From assembly GCA_947625125.1 (NCBI GenBank), contig CANQNF010000001.1:1-64000 (forward strand): DNA of 64,000 bases. The letters are read 5' to 3'. Below the pieces are notes generated by a model. It saw only the letters and a program-made list of their open reading frames with translations. It was not told the origin of the DNA and ran no database searches. The stretch comes from an uncultured Clostridia bacterium. GTDB taxonomy: Bacteria; Bacillota; Clostridia; Oscillospirales; Ruminococcaceae. Positions 17,253 to 27,293 of this stretch are shown in pieces. The position numbers and the translations under genes were made by a program. Position 1 is the stretch's first letter, and every line of letters starts with the position of its first letter.

Positions 17253-18058
17253 AGCGCAACATCCTCCTCTGTACCGAACTGGTTAAAGAGGCTCATCATA
17301 AACAGCACTATTATCATAAGTACAAGCGCCATAGCAGAGCCCAAATGCGGGTTATAGGAGTTGCCCGAGAACTGCATTTCGATAATATCGCCTATAAGGT
17401 CGTTGGTACCTCCTCCGAGCATGCGGGAGATGATGAACGTCGAGACCGACGGCACGAATACCGCGATTACTCCGGTGGAAATGCCCGGCATCGAAAGCGG
17501 AAGAAGTATCTTTCTTACGAGCCTGATTTTATTTGAGCCGAGGTCCTGCGCAGCCTCGATGACCGACTGGTCGATTTTCACCATGACGGAATAAAGCGGC
17601 AGTATCATAAACGGCAGGTAGTTATAAACCATGCCCAAAATAACGGCCCCCGAATTGTTTATCAGCTGATACGGGCCGAGGCCGATAAGCCCCAAAAGCC
17701 TGTTGATAACGCCGTTTTGCTCCAAAAGTGTCATCCACGCGTAGGTCCTCAAGAGGAAGTTTATCCACATCGGCACCATCAGCAGAACCACCAGCGTAGA
17801 CTGGTTTATCCTGTTGGCGCGGGAGATTATGTAGCCCGCGGGAAAGGCGATTATAAGGCAGATGACCGTCGCTATTATGGCGAACAGGATGGAGCGGAAC
17901 AGCACCGCCATATAGTCGGACATTGCGAAGATATTTTCAAGCGTGATTTTTCCGTCCGAGCCGGTAAAGGCAAAGCCGATTACGAGAGCGAGAGGCACGA
18001 CGGTAAAGATCAGCACCCACACCACATAGGGTATGGCGAGAGAACGCGGAGCCCTCAT
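17249..18058 (-). CDS. potB: Spermidine/putrescine ABC transporter permease
   Basis: EAAQDLGSNKIRLVRKILLPLSMPGI EAA loop; start set at [12 protein letters not shown] overlapping the potA stop. Confidence 0.9.
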   Translation of the reverse strand: MRAPRSLAIPYVVWVLIFTVVPLALVIGFAFTGSDGKITLENIFAMSDYMAVLFRSILFAIIATVICLIIAFPAGYIISRANRINQSTLVVLLMVPMWINFLLRTYAWMTLLEQNGVINRLLGLIGLGPYQLINNSGAVILGMVYNYLPFMILPLYSVMVKIDQSVIEAAQDLGSNKIRLVRKILLPLSMPGISTGVIAVFVPSVSTFIISRMLGGGTNDLIGDIIEMQFSGNSYNPHLGSAMALVLMIIVLFMMSLFNQFGTEEDVAL

Positions 18059-19104
18059 TATTCGGCCTCCGACTTGTGCATTATGTGGATATCCTCGGGC
18101 GTTACGTTCATGCCGATTATCGAGCCGACGTCCTCGCTCCTCGTCGACTGGATTATCCACTTATATCCGAGCGCGTCCACGGTTATCTCGTAGTGCACGC
18201 CCTTAAATACGATGTTTTCTACAACGCCCACGATAGCGCCCTGCTCTTGAGGAACGACTTTTATATCCTCGGGACGAATGACGACGTCCACAAGCTCGTC
18301 CTTGGCAAAGCCCTTGTCCACGCAGACGAACTCCTTGCCGGCGAACTCAACGAGAAAGTCCTTTCTCATTATCCCGTCGATGATGTTCGATTCGCCGATA
18401 AAGTCGGCTACAAAGGCGTTTTTAGGCTCGTTGTAAATATCCTGAGGCGTGCCTATCTGCTGAATCATGCCGTCGCGCATGACGACGACGGTGTCCGACA
18501 TGGTAAGCGCTTCCTCCTGATCGTGAGTAACATAGATGAAAGTAATTTCCAGATCCTGCTGCATACGCTTCAGCTCGATCTGCATATCCTTGCGGAGCTT
18601 AAGATCCAAGGCTCCCAAAGGCTCGTCCAGCAAAAGGACTTTCGGACGGTTGACCAACGCTCTTGCGATGGCGATACGCTGCTGCTGCCCGCCCGACAGC
18701 GAATTGATCGAGCGCTTTTCATAGCCTTTCATGTTTACAAGCTCGAGCATCTCCTCGACTCTTGAACGAATCTCGTCCTCGGGCAGCTTCTGGATTCTGA
18801 GCCCAAAGGCGATGTTTTCGTAGATGTTGAGATGCGGGAAAAGCGCATACTTCTGAAATACGGTGTTGACCTGCCGCTTATGGGGAGGAAGATTTTTGAT
18901 ATTAACACCGTTAAAAAATAGCTCACCGCTTGCCATTTCGGCAAAGCCCCCGATGATTCGCAGGGTTGTAGTCTTGCCGCAACCCGACGGCCCCAGAAGA
19001 GTCACGAATTGCTTGTCGATGATGTCGAGGTTGATGGACTTGAGGATCTGCTCCCCGTCATACTCAACAACAGCGTTTCGCAGACTGATGATAGTATTTT
19101 CCAA
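18058..19104 (-). CDS. potA: Spermidine/putrescine ABC transporter ATP-binding protein
   Basis: Walker [10 protein letters not shown], signature [15 protein letters not shown], Walker [13 protein letters not shown]-terminal TOBE-like domain. Confidence 0.93.
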   Translation of the reverse strand: MENTIISLRNAVVEYDGEQILKSINLDIIDKQFVTLLGPSGCGKTTTLRIIGGFAEMASGELFFNGVNIKNLPPHKRQVNTVFQKYALFPHLNIYENIAFGLRIQKLPEDEIRSRVEEMLELVNMKGYEKRSINSLSGGQQQRIAIARALVNRPKVLLLDEPLGALDLKLRKDMQIELKRMQQDLEITFIYVTHDQEEALTMSDTVVVMRDGMIQQIGTPQDIYNEPKNAFVADFIGESNIIDGIMRKDFLVEFAGKEFVCVDKGFAKDELVDVVIRPEDIKVVPQEQGAIVGVVENIVFKGVHYEITVDALGYKWIIQSTRSEDVGSIIGMNVTPEDIHIMHKSEAE

Positions 19105-19408
19105 TTACTTTCTTTGTCTCCTTCTTTTTTATAGATTTTTGCTCGGCCATGCCGTGAGGATACGGCATAATCCACATTCAATTATAATTAAAATTTTCAA
19201 AATTTCAATAGAAAAAATCAACTTTTTCATTTTCAACAAAAATCGCCTCGGCACGCCCTTAATCTTATAAAAATATATCAAATATTTGCCCTGAAAAAGG
19301 TTGAAATTTTTCCCGCGATAGTGTATAATAAAGACTGAGTTATAATGGGCGGTCCCGAGAGGGGAGACAGCTTTCCGTTTTTGGGCGCCGCCGGAGAGAG
19401 GTTTTTTC

Positions 19409-20797
19409 ATGAGCAAGACGACCCGTTTTTTTGAGGGAATGAAAGGCAAAAAAGTCGCCTTTATCGGCACAGGAGTGAGCCACAACGAGCTTATAAGGCT
19501 GTTTTTATCCAAGGGCATCGACGTCACCGTCCTCGACAGAAAGCCCCTAGAGGACTATGACAAAGAGCTTTTATCAAGCCTTGACGGCGCAAAATTCATC
19601 ACCGGGCAGGGGTATCTCGACAGCCTTGCGGATTTTGACGTCGTGTACCGCACCCCCGGGATGTACTATAACAACCCCAAGCTTTTGGAGGCGCGTGAAA
19701 AGGGCGTTGTGATAACGAGCGAGATGGAGAGCTTTTTCGAGCTCTGCCCCTGCCGAATATTTGCGGTGACCGGTTCTAACGGCAAGACCACCACGACTAC
19801 CCTTATCTCGGAATTTTTAAAGGCCGAGGGCTACACTGTCTGGCTCGGAGGCAACATCGGAAACGCGCTCCTGCCCCGAATTGAGAGCATTTCCGAGGAC
19901 GACTACGCCGTAGTCGAGCTTTCCAGCTTCCAGCTCATCTCAATGCGCCAGTCGCCCGACGTCGCGGTAGTCACTAACATCTCCCCGAACCACCTCGACG
20001 TCCATAAAGACATGGACGAGTATGTGGCGGCTAAGTGCAATATTTTGGACCATCAGTCCGCGTTTTCCAAGGCAGTCATAAACGCCGACGACCCGGGCTC
20101 AATGCAGCTTCGTTCACGGGTCAGGGGCGCTCTGAATCTTGTATCATTAAAGGAGAAGCCCGCAGTAGGAGGGTATCTTGACAAAAACGGGATTTTATGC
20201 TACCGCGACGGCAGAAAATCGGTAAAGATAATGTCCGCCTCAGACTTAAGGATCCCCGGCAGCCATAACATAGAAAACGTTCTTATGGCGATATCCGCCG
20301 TCTGGGGAGACGTATCCGCAGATTCGATTGTAAAGACCGCCAAAAAATTCAGCGGCGTCGAGCACCGCATAGAATTCGTCCGCGAGCTTGACGGCGTGAA
20401 ATACTACAACGATTCCGAGGCCACCACCCCGACGAGCACTGCGGTCTGCTTAAAATCATTCGGCAAGAGAATAATCCTCATCGCCGGAGGATACGACAAG
20501 ATGATACCGTTCGAGCCTTTGGCGAAGCCCATCAACGACTATGCCAAAATACTTATTTTAATAGGAGCGACCGCACCGAAAATCGAAAAAGCCGTCACCG
20601 AGGACGTCTCCTATGACCCTGAAAATGTTAAAATTCTCCATGCAGGCTCGATGAAAGAGGCGGTAAAGCTTGCCAGGGAAAATTCCGTTTCGGGAGACGT
20701 AGTCGCCATGAGTCCCGCCTGCGCAAGCTTCGATATGTACCCGAACTGCCTTGTCCGGGGCAGGGATTTCAAGGACCTTGTCAAGGCGCTGAAATGA
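19409..20797 (+). CDS. murD: UDP-N-acetylmuramoylalanine--D-glutamate ligase
   Basis: VTGSNGKTTTTTLISEFL ATP-binding motif; SPNHLDVHKDMDEY; YNDSEATTPTST. Confidence 0.93.
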   Translation: MSKTTRFFEGMKGKKVAFIGTGVSHNELIRLFLSKGIDVTVLDRKPLEDYDKELLSSLDGAKFITGQGYLDSLADFDVVYRTPGMYYNNPKLLEAREKGVVITSEMESFFELCPCRIFAVTGSNGKTTTTTLISEFLKAEGYTVWLGGNIGNALLPRIESISEDDYAVVELSSFQLISMRQSPDVAVVTNISPNHLDVHKDMDEYVAAKCNILDHQSAFSKAVINADDPGSMQLRSRVRGALNLVSLKEKPAVGGYLDKNGILCYRDGRKSVKIMSASDLRIPGSHNIENVLMAISAVWGDVSADSIVKTAKKFSGVEHRIEFVRELDGVKYYNDSEATTPTSTAVCLKSFGKRIILIAGGYDKMIPFEPLAKPINDYAKILILIGATAPKIEKAVTEDVSYDPENVKILHAGSMKEAVKLARENSVSGDVVAMSPACASFDMYPNCLVRGRDFKDLVKALK

Positions 20798-21522
20798 TAA
20801 GGCTGATTGAAAATTTCGACGGCTCGGGACTTGAAAAGAGCCACTATTCGAGGGTCATCCTCTCCCACCTTTCCGCATACGGCACGGGCTATGATTTCTG
20901 CCTGTTTTACGAGATAGTCGAGAGAAAGAGGATAGGCGTTATATCGGTCTTTAACGGCTCCGTCACGGCGGACCTGACCGACGGCGCGAGGCCATCCCCG
21001 ATAATAAGACGGGAAATAAGAGAATTCGTGGATTTCCAAAGCCCCTATTCGGTGGAGCTTCCCGCGGGACTGGTCTTAAAATCCGGATTTCCGGGCTATA
21101 AAAGCTCCGAGAGGCGCTTTTTTGAGGTCATTCCCGGCGAGACCTCCGACGGCCTTTCCACGCCCGATTTCGACTATGTTTTTAATGCCATTTCCCTCCC
21201 CGGGGACAGCTACCCCCTATGGCTCACCGACACCGCAAAGCGCGTAAATTCGGGGTTTTCCGAGCTTATACGCTATGAAAGCTCTGTTCTTACCGTGAGA
21301 TTCAAAGCCCCCGGTCTCGCTTTTGTGACAGACCTTGCCACGCCCGAAGAGGACCGCGGAAAGGGCTATGCCAAAGAGCTTTTACGGCGCACGGCCTGCC
21401 GCTTAAAATCCGAGGGTTATATAACATATCTCGCCGCAAAGCCGTCCCTATGGGAGTTTTACGAAAAGGTCGGCTGCAAGACGGTCGGCGGGGACTTTAT
21501 CTATTTAAAAAAGGAAAATTAA
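20794..21522 (+). CDS. GNAT-family N-acetyltransferase-like protein
   Basis: C-terminal LAFVTDLATPEEDRGKGYAKELLRRTACRLKSEG acetyl-CoA binding pattern; overlaps murD by 4 bp. Confidence 0.75.
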   Translation: MIRLIENFDGSGLEKSHYSRVILSHLSAYGTGYDFCLFYEIVERKRIGVISVFNGSVTADLTDGARPSPIIRREIREFVDFQSPYSVELPAGLVLKSGFPGYKSSERRFFEVIPGETSDGLSTPDFDYVFNAISLPGDSYPLWLTDTAKRVNSGFSELIRYESSVLTVRFKAPGLAFVTDLATPEEDRGKGYAKELLRRTACRLKSEGYITYLAAKPSLWEFYEKVGCKTVGGDFIYLKKEN

Positions 21523-21541
21523 ATTTACAGGAGCAGTATAA

Positions 21542-22810
21542 ATGGAAGAATTTTTCAGAATAGACCCGAGACTTCGCGAGCTCTCCGACGCCGCCGAAAA
21601 GGCATGCGCGGAGGATTTTGAGCGGGTCGAGAAAATAGCACGCTACAATGGTGAAAAGGTGCTTCACGCGTTCATCTCAAACAACGTCCCCGAGACGGCG
21701 CTTCACGGCACGACCGGCTACGGCTACGACGACCTCGGCCGCGATACTCTTGATAAGGTCTATGCGACGGCATTCGGCACCGAGGACGCCTTGGTCCGCT
21801 TCAACATGGTAAACGGCACCCACACCATCTCCACGGCCCTGTTCGGTATTTTGCGGCCGGGGGATCGGCTTCTGATGTGCACGGGCGCACCCTACGACAC
21901 CCTTGAGGAGATAGTCGGCAAAAGGGGCAGACCCGGAGACGGCAGCCTTGCCGATTATCAGGTCGAGTATGAGGAAGTTGAACTTTTAGACAACGGCATG
22001 CCCGACCTCGAGAGGATAGCTGAGCGCGTAAAGGGCGCAAAAATAGCCTATATCCAGCGCTCTCGCGGTTATTCGACCCGTCCGTCATACACGGTCTCGG
22101 ACATTGAAAAAATAATCAAAGTAATTAAAGAAAACGACAAAAACGCCATTATAATGGTAGACAACTGCTACGGCGAGTTTGTCGATTATAGGGAGCCCAC
22201 CGAGGTCGGAGCGGATATCATGATGGGCTCGCTGATAAAAAACCCGGGCGGGGGAATAGCTTCGACAGGCGGCTACATTGCCGGAAGAAAGGACCTAATC
22301 GAGCTTTGCGCATACCGTCTTACCTGCGTAGGCATGGGCAAGGAAATAGGCTGCACCCTGCACCAGAACCGTGAAATGTTCTTGGGATTTTTCTTAGCGC
22401 CCCAGACGGTGATGAGCGCCTTAAAGACTTCGATATTTGCGTGCAGATTCTTCGGGCTTTTGGGCTGCGAGAGCCTACCGAAGCCGGGGAAGCCGAGGGC
22501 CGACATAATCGCCTCGATACTTCTAAAGAACGAGGACGCCCTATGCTCGTTTATAAGGGGCGTCCAGCACGGCGCGCCGATAGATTCCTACCTGACCCCC
22601 GAACCGATAGAGACCCCCGGCTATGAATCCAAGATAATAATGGGAGCCGGAGCGTTTACGATGGGCTCGTCGATAGAGCTGTCCGCCGACGCGCCGATAA
22701 GACCCCCTTATGCGGCATGGCTTCAGGGCGGGCTTACATATCCCACGGGAAGAATGGGAATAATCCTTGCGGCACAGAACATGCTTGACGAAAAGACTAT
22801 AAAGCTTTAA
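21542..22810 (+). CDS. Methionine gamma-lyase / 'aluminum resistance' family PLP protein
   Basis: TTGYGYDDLGRDTLDKVYATAFGTEDALVR, MMGSLIKNPGGGIASTGGYIAG (PLP Lys context). Confidence 0.87.
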   Translation: MEEFFRIDPRLRELSDAAEKACAEDFERVEKIARYNGEKVLHAFISNNVPETALHGTTGYGYDDLGRDTLDKVYATAFGTEDALVRFNMVNGTHTISTALFGILRPGDRLLMCTGAPYDTLEEIVGKRGRPGDGSLADYQVEYEEVELLDNGMPDLERIAERVKGAKIAYIQRSRGYSTRPSYTVSDIEKIIKVIKENDKNAIIMVDNCYGEFVDYREPTEVGADIMMGSLIKNPGGGIASTGGYIAGRKDLIELCAYRLTCVGMGKEIGCTLHQNREMFLGFFLAPQTVMSALKTSIFACRFFGLLGCESLPKPGKPRADIIASILLKNEDALCSFIRGVQHGAPIDSYLTPEPIETPGYESKIIMGAGAFTMGSSIELSADAPIRPPYAAWLQGGLTYPTGRMGIILAAQNMLDEKTIKL

Positions 22811-22824
22811 AAGGAGAGATAAAT

Positions 22825-23784
22825 ATGGCGGAAGAATACAAGGTCCTGCTCAGCGATTTTGTCAGGGAAGTAGGTCTCGAGGTGGTATACGACCCCGGCG
22901 ACCTCAGCAGCACCTACATAAAAAACAACGATATAAACCGACCCGCGTTGCAGCTTGCCGGCTTCTTTGAGTATTTCAACTCCGACAAGCTCCAGGCATG
23001 CGGCAACACCGAGTATGCCTACCTAAACGGTCTCGACGGCGAGACGAGAACTATTCGTCTTGACCAGCTCTTTTCCCACCGCTTCCCGGGTTTGATCGTC
23101 TGCCTCGGCAGGGACCCGTTCCCCGAAATGCTCGAGTCCGCTCAGAAGTACAAGGTCCCGCTTTTTAAGACAGACCTCACGTCCTCCGAGCTTTTGGCAA
23201 GGGGCATAGCTTTTCTCAACGTCCAGCTTGCCCAGCGAATCACCCGTCACGGCGTTTTGATCGAGATCTACGGCGAGGGCGTTCTCATTGTAGGCGAAAG
23301 CGGCGTAGGTAAATCCGAGACGGCGATAGAGCTTGTCAAGCGCGGCCACAGGCTCGTCGCGGACGACGCAGTCGAAATAAAAAAGGTCTCGGCGATTTCT
23401 TTAGTAGGCTCATCCCCCGAAAACATCCGCCACTTTATCGAACTTCGGGGCATCGGAATCGTCAACGTAAGACGTCTTTACGGCATGGGCGCCATCAAGA
23501 ACTCCGAGAGGATAGACCTTGTCGTAAAGCTTGAGCAGTGGGACCCCGAGCGCTTCTACGACAGGATGGGCGTCGACAGCGAGTACACAAACATCTTAGG
23601 CGTAAACGTCCCGTCCATCACCATCCCGGTAAAGCCGGGCCGCAACTTGGCGGTGATTCTGGAGGTCGCGGCCATGAACAACCGCGAGAAGAAGATGGGC
23701 TATAACGCTGCTCAGGAACTCCTCGGAAACCTCGGCCTTGAGATGGAGGGTACCGAGACCGTCAACAACTGGACCGACCTATGA
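22825..23784 (+). CDS. hprK: HPr kinase/phosphorylase
   Basis: GESGVGKSETAIELVKRGHRLVADDAVEI; RGIGIVNVRRLYG. Confidence 0.95.
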   Translation: MAEEYKVLLSDFVREVGLEVVYDPGDLSSTYIKNNDINRPALQLAGFFEYFNSDKLQACGNTEYAYLNGLDGETRTIRLDQLFSHRFPGLIVCLGRDPFPEMLESAQKYKVPLFKTDLTSSELLARGIAFLNVQLAQRITRHGVLIEIYGEGVLIVGESGVGKSETAIELVKRGHRLVADDAVEIKKVSAISLVGSSPENIRHFIELRGIGIVNVRRLYGMGAIKNSERIDLVVKLEQWDPERFYDRMGVDSEYTNILGVNVPSITIPVKPGRNLAVILEVAAMNNREKKMGYNAAQELLGNLGLEMEGTETVNNWTDL

Positions 23785-24527
23785 TGAAAGATCTTTTAAT
23801 TCAGGCGGATATGCACACCCACACCCTCGCTTCCACCCATGCGTATTCGACGGTAACCGAGAACGCGAAATTCGCCTCCGAGATAGGCTTAAAGGCCATC
23901 GCCATGACCGACCACACCGGCAACATGCCCGATTCTCCGCATATCTGGCACCTAAGAAACGCAAAAAGAGTCTTGCCGCGAGAGCTTTTCGGCGTCACGG
24001 TGATTCGGGGCGCAGAGGTAAATATCGCCGATTATTCGGGCATGCTCGACACCAAGGACTCCGACCTCGACTGGCTCGAGTGGGTCGTTATGTCATATCA
24101 TCGCCACTACTTCCCGGACTTTAAGCCGGCCGACCCCGAGACTGTCACGGCCGGGTATTTAAAGGCCCTTGAGAATCCGAAAATCGACCTTATCGGCCAT
24201 CCCACGGCTTCGACTTTCCCGGTGATATGGGAAAAACTCATTCCCGCCGCAAAGGAAGCCGGAGTCGCGGTAGAATTAAACGAAAGCTCGATAAACACCG
24301 GGAAAAGCCCGGCCAAAGAGGTCGCGGAGATGCTCAGGCTCTGCAAAAAATACAAATGCTTCATTTCGGTCGACACCGACGCGCATTTCTGGAGCCTTAT
24401 CGGACAGACCCCCGCCTGCGAAAGGGCGCTTTCGGAGAGCGAATTCCCGAAAGACCTGATACTCAATTCCGATTGGGACATGGTTCGGGAGCGCGTCCTT
24501 TCAAAGCACCCCGACTGCGGAATATGA
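23781..24527 (+). CDS. PHP-domain phosphatase (YcdX-like)
   Basis: DMHTHTLASTHAYST, MTDHTGNMPDSPH; 4-bp overlap with hprK. Confidence 0.88.
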   Translation: MMKDLLIQADMHTHTLASTHAYSTVTENAKFASEIGLKAIAMTDHTGNMPDSPHIWHLRNAKRVLPRELFGVTVIRGAEVNIADYSGMLDTKDSDLDWLEWVVMSYHRHYFPDFKPADPETVTAGYLKALENPKIDLIGHPTASTFPVIWEKLIPAAKEAGVAVELNESSINTGKSPAKEVAEMLRLCKKYKCFISVDTDAHFWSLIGQTPACERALSESEFPKDLILNSDWDMVRERVLSKHPDCGI

Positions 24528-24584
24528 AAAGGTCCGACGGAATAAAAATTATCACAGCAAAACTTACGATGGGAGCGTATTTTT

Positions 24585-25511
24585 TTGACGCACAGGGAAA
24601 AAATCGATTTCATAAGACAAAAGGCGTTTGCCTGCGGGGCAAAGGTTTTTGACAGCGAACCGCTTTCAAAGCATACCACGGTCAGGGTCGGCGGAAAATG
24701 CGACCTGATGATTTTGACTCCGGACAGCGAGACCGCGGCAAGGCTGTATTTTGCCTGTAAAGATATATCGCTTTACAGCATGATCCTCGGAAACGGCTCC
24801 AACTGCCTGTTCTCGGACGGCGGCTTTAGGGGAGCGGTGATAGTCTCGACATGCGAAAAATCGGGTATAACGGTGAACGGAAACACTGTCTCGGCACCGT
24901 CGGGAGCGATGCTCATAAACGTCTGCAAAGTCGCGCAGGAAGCCGGTTTGGGAGGTATGGAGTTTGCCTACGGCATTCCCGGAACGGTCGGCGGAGCAGT
25001 CTATATGAATGCCGGAGCATACGGCGGAGAGATTAAAAATATCGTCAAATCGGTAAGGGCCATGAATTCTTCCGGCAAGGTCACCGCCTTTACAGCAGAC
25101 GAACTTGAGCTCGGCTACCGCTGCTCAAGATTCGAGAGCACCGACGAGGTGATTTTGTCTGCCGAGTTTGAACTCACGCCCGCAGACCCGAAAATTATCC
25201 TTGAAAAAATGGAGGAGCTGATGGCGAGAAGAAAGTCCCGCCAGCCTCTTGAATACCCCTCGTTCGGTTCAGCTTTCAAGAGACCCGAGGGGACCTACGC
25301 CGGGCTTGTCATAGAGCAGAGCGGCCTTAAGGGAGCGGTACAGGGCGGAGCGATGATATCCGAGAAACACGCGAATTTCATAATCAACCTCGGAAACGCC
25401 ACCGCAGAGGATATCACGACCCTGATAGCGCGCGCGCAGGCCGAGGTAAAACGCGCCACGGGATACTCATTAGAGCCCGAGGTCAGGCTTATACCCGAGA
25501 GCCGTGAATGA
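24585..25511 (+). CDS. murB: UDP-N-acetylenolpyruvoylglucosamine reductase
   Basis: LSKHTTVRVGGKCDLM, GNGSNCLFSDGGFRGAVI, YGIPGTVGGAVYMNAGAYGGE. Confidence 0.95.
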   Translation: MTHREKIDFIRQKAFACGAKVFDSEPLSKHTTVRVGGKCDLMILTPDSETAARLYFACKDISLYSMILGNGSNCLFSDGGFRGAVIVSTCEKSGITVNGNTVSAPSGAMLINVCKVAQEAGLGGMEFAYGIPGTVGGAVYMNAGAYGGEIKNIVKSVRAMNSSGKVTAFTADELELGYRCSRFESTDEVILSAEFELTPADPKIILEKMEELMARRKSRQPLEYPSFGSAFKRPEGTYAGLVIEQSGLKGAVQGGAMISEKHANFIINLGNATAEDITTLIARAQAEVKRATGYSLEPEVRLIPESRE

Positions 25512-25524
25512 AAAGGAGCGAAGC

Positions 25525-26376
25525 ATGAAAATTGTTGTTGTCACGGGAATGTCGGGCGCCGGAAAATCCACCGCGCTCGACGTGTTTGAGGACTTGGGCT
25601 ACTACTGCATAGACAATATGCCGCCCGAGCTTTTGGGCAGCTTTTCCGAGCTGATAAGAAATTCCGCCCCCAAGACCGAGAAGATATGCTTTGCCGTAGA
25701 CGTTCGTTCGGGCGGGCTTTTCTCGAAATTCAGCGAGTGCGTTTCCAAACTCAAGGAATCGGGCGTCGACGTCAAGGTCGTCTTTGTCGACTGCGACGAC
25801 AGCGTTCTTATCAACCGCTATAAGGAGACCCGCCGCCGCCATCCTCTTGAGCAGGAGGCCTCCGGCAACCTTATGCGCGCCATAGAGATGGAGCGTCGCG
25901 AGACCGAGAGCGCAAGGACCCTTGCCGACATATATCTTGACTCCTCCCACACGAGCATGGGCAAATTCCGCGAGCGTTTAAGGGAGATATTCTCCGAAAA
26001 CGGCGGAGAGCTTTTGGTGGACGTTCTGTCGTTCGGGTACATGTACGGCGTCCCCAAGGACGCTGATTTGGTCTTTGACGTGAGATGCTTTGAAAATCCC
26101 TATTACATACCCGAACTTCGGCTCAAGACCGGCCTTGACGACGAGGTCTACAACTATGTTTTCGGCTTTGAGGACGCAAACGAGACATACCGCAGGATAA
26201 AGGATTTGATAAAGTATCTCATCCCGCTTTACAGAAAGGAAAAGACCCGCCTTGTCATAGCGTTCGGCTGCACTGGCGGAAAGCACCGTTCCGTAAGCTT
26301 TGCAAGGCGACTTTCGGACGAGCTTGCCCGCGAGGGTATGACGGTTCGGGTCGAGCACAGGTGCGCCGAGAGATGA
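25525..26376 (+). CDS. rapZ: RNase adapter / nucleotide-binding protein RapZ (YvcJ)
   Basis: VTGMSGAGKSTALDVFEDLGYYCIDNMPPEL; FGCTGGKHRSVSFARRL; start at ATG 25525 with AAAGGAG RBS. Confidence 0.93.
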   Translation: MKIVVVTGMSGAGKSTALDVFEDLGYYCIDNMPPELLGSFSELIRNSAPKTEKICFAVDVRSGGLFSKFSECVSKLKESGVDVKVVFVDCDDSVLINRYKETRRRHPLEQEASGNLMRAIEMERRETESARTLADIYLDSSHTSMGKFRERLREIFSENGGELLVDVLSFGYMYGVPKDADLVFDVRCFENPYYIPELRLKTGLDDEVYNYVFGFEDANETYRRIKDLIKYLIPLYRKEKTRLVIAFGCTGGKHRSVSFARRLSDELAREGMTVRVEHRCAER

Positions 26377-27293
26377 GTGCAAGCGTTATTTTTTCCCACA
26401 GGGTCAAGGCCGAGGCCGCAGGAAACATCACCGGCCGAAAGAAATGCGACGCGGCCCTCGGGGGCATGATACTCTTTTCCCGGGAAATAAGCCCCGAAAA
26501 AATCGTTTTTCGCACCGAAAATTCCGACGTTCGGGACCTCTTTGTCCGCCTTTGCGAGCATGCTGCGGGCGAGGGGAGCGTGACGGTTGAAAAAATCCGC
26601 CGGGAATCCGATTCGTCTCTTTATTCATTGAGCATTTGCGGCTCCCAGGCAATCTCGACAATATCCGACCGCGTTGGTCTTAGCAGCCTTGAGCGCACGC
26701 TCAGAGACTATGAAACCATTCCGGACAAGCTGTTCGGAGCCTTTGTCGCGGGCATTTTTCTCGGATGCGGCAGTGTGGCAGACCCCGAAAAGGGCTACCA
26801 TCTTGAATTTGTGACTCCCGATGAGAAAATCTGCCGCGAGCTCGGGGCAATGCTCTCCGAGAGGCTTTACATCACCGGCGGGATAGTAAAGCGCCGGTCG
26901 TCCTATGTTTTATATTTTAAAGAGAGCGAGCACATCGAGGACATCCTGACCCTTATCGGCGCACAGCGCGCAAGCTTAGAGCTTATGAACCTGAAAATAT
27001 ATAAAGATTTAAGAAATCACGCCAACCGCGCCACCAACTGCGACACCGCGAACGTCGGCCGCCAGAACCGTTCGGCAGTCCGCCAAATAGAGGCAATAGA
27101 GGTTATTAAGGCCTCCGGCAGGTTTGACAAGCTTCCGTCCGAGCTTAAGAGCGCCGCCGAACTGAGAATCGAAAATCCCGACCTGAGTCTGAGCGAGCTG
27201 ACCCTGAAATCCGGCACGGCTGTCTCACGCTCGGGCATGAACCACCGCCTGCAAAAACTTATAGACATAGCCGGGGAGATAAAAAATGCCTGA
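26373..27293 (+). CDS. whiA: DNA-binding protein WhiA
   Basis: ATGA overlap with rapZ; N-terminal LAGLIDADG-like domain (FVAGIFLGCGSVADPEKGYHLEF) and C-terminal HTH (LSLSELTLKSGTAVSRSGMNHRLQKL). Confidence 0.92.
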   Translation: MSASVIFSHRVKAEAAGNITGRKKCDAALGGMILFSREISPEKIVFRTENSDVRDLFVRLCEHAAGEGSVTVEKIRRESDSSLYSLSICGSQAISTISDRVGLSSLERTLRDYETIPDKLFGAFVAGIFLGCGSVADPEKGYHLEFVTPDEKICRELGAMLSERLYITGGIVKRRSSYVLYFKESEHIEDILTLIGAQRASLELMNLKIYKDLRNHANRATNCDTANVGRQNRSAVRQIEAIEVIKASGRFDKLPSELKSAAELRIENPDLSLSELTLKSGTAVSRSGMNHRLQKLIDIAGEIKNA

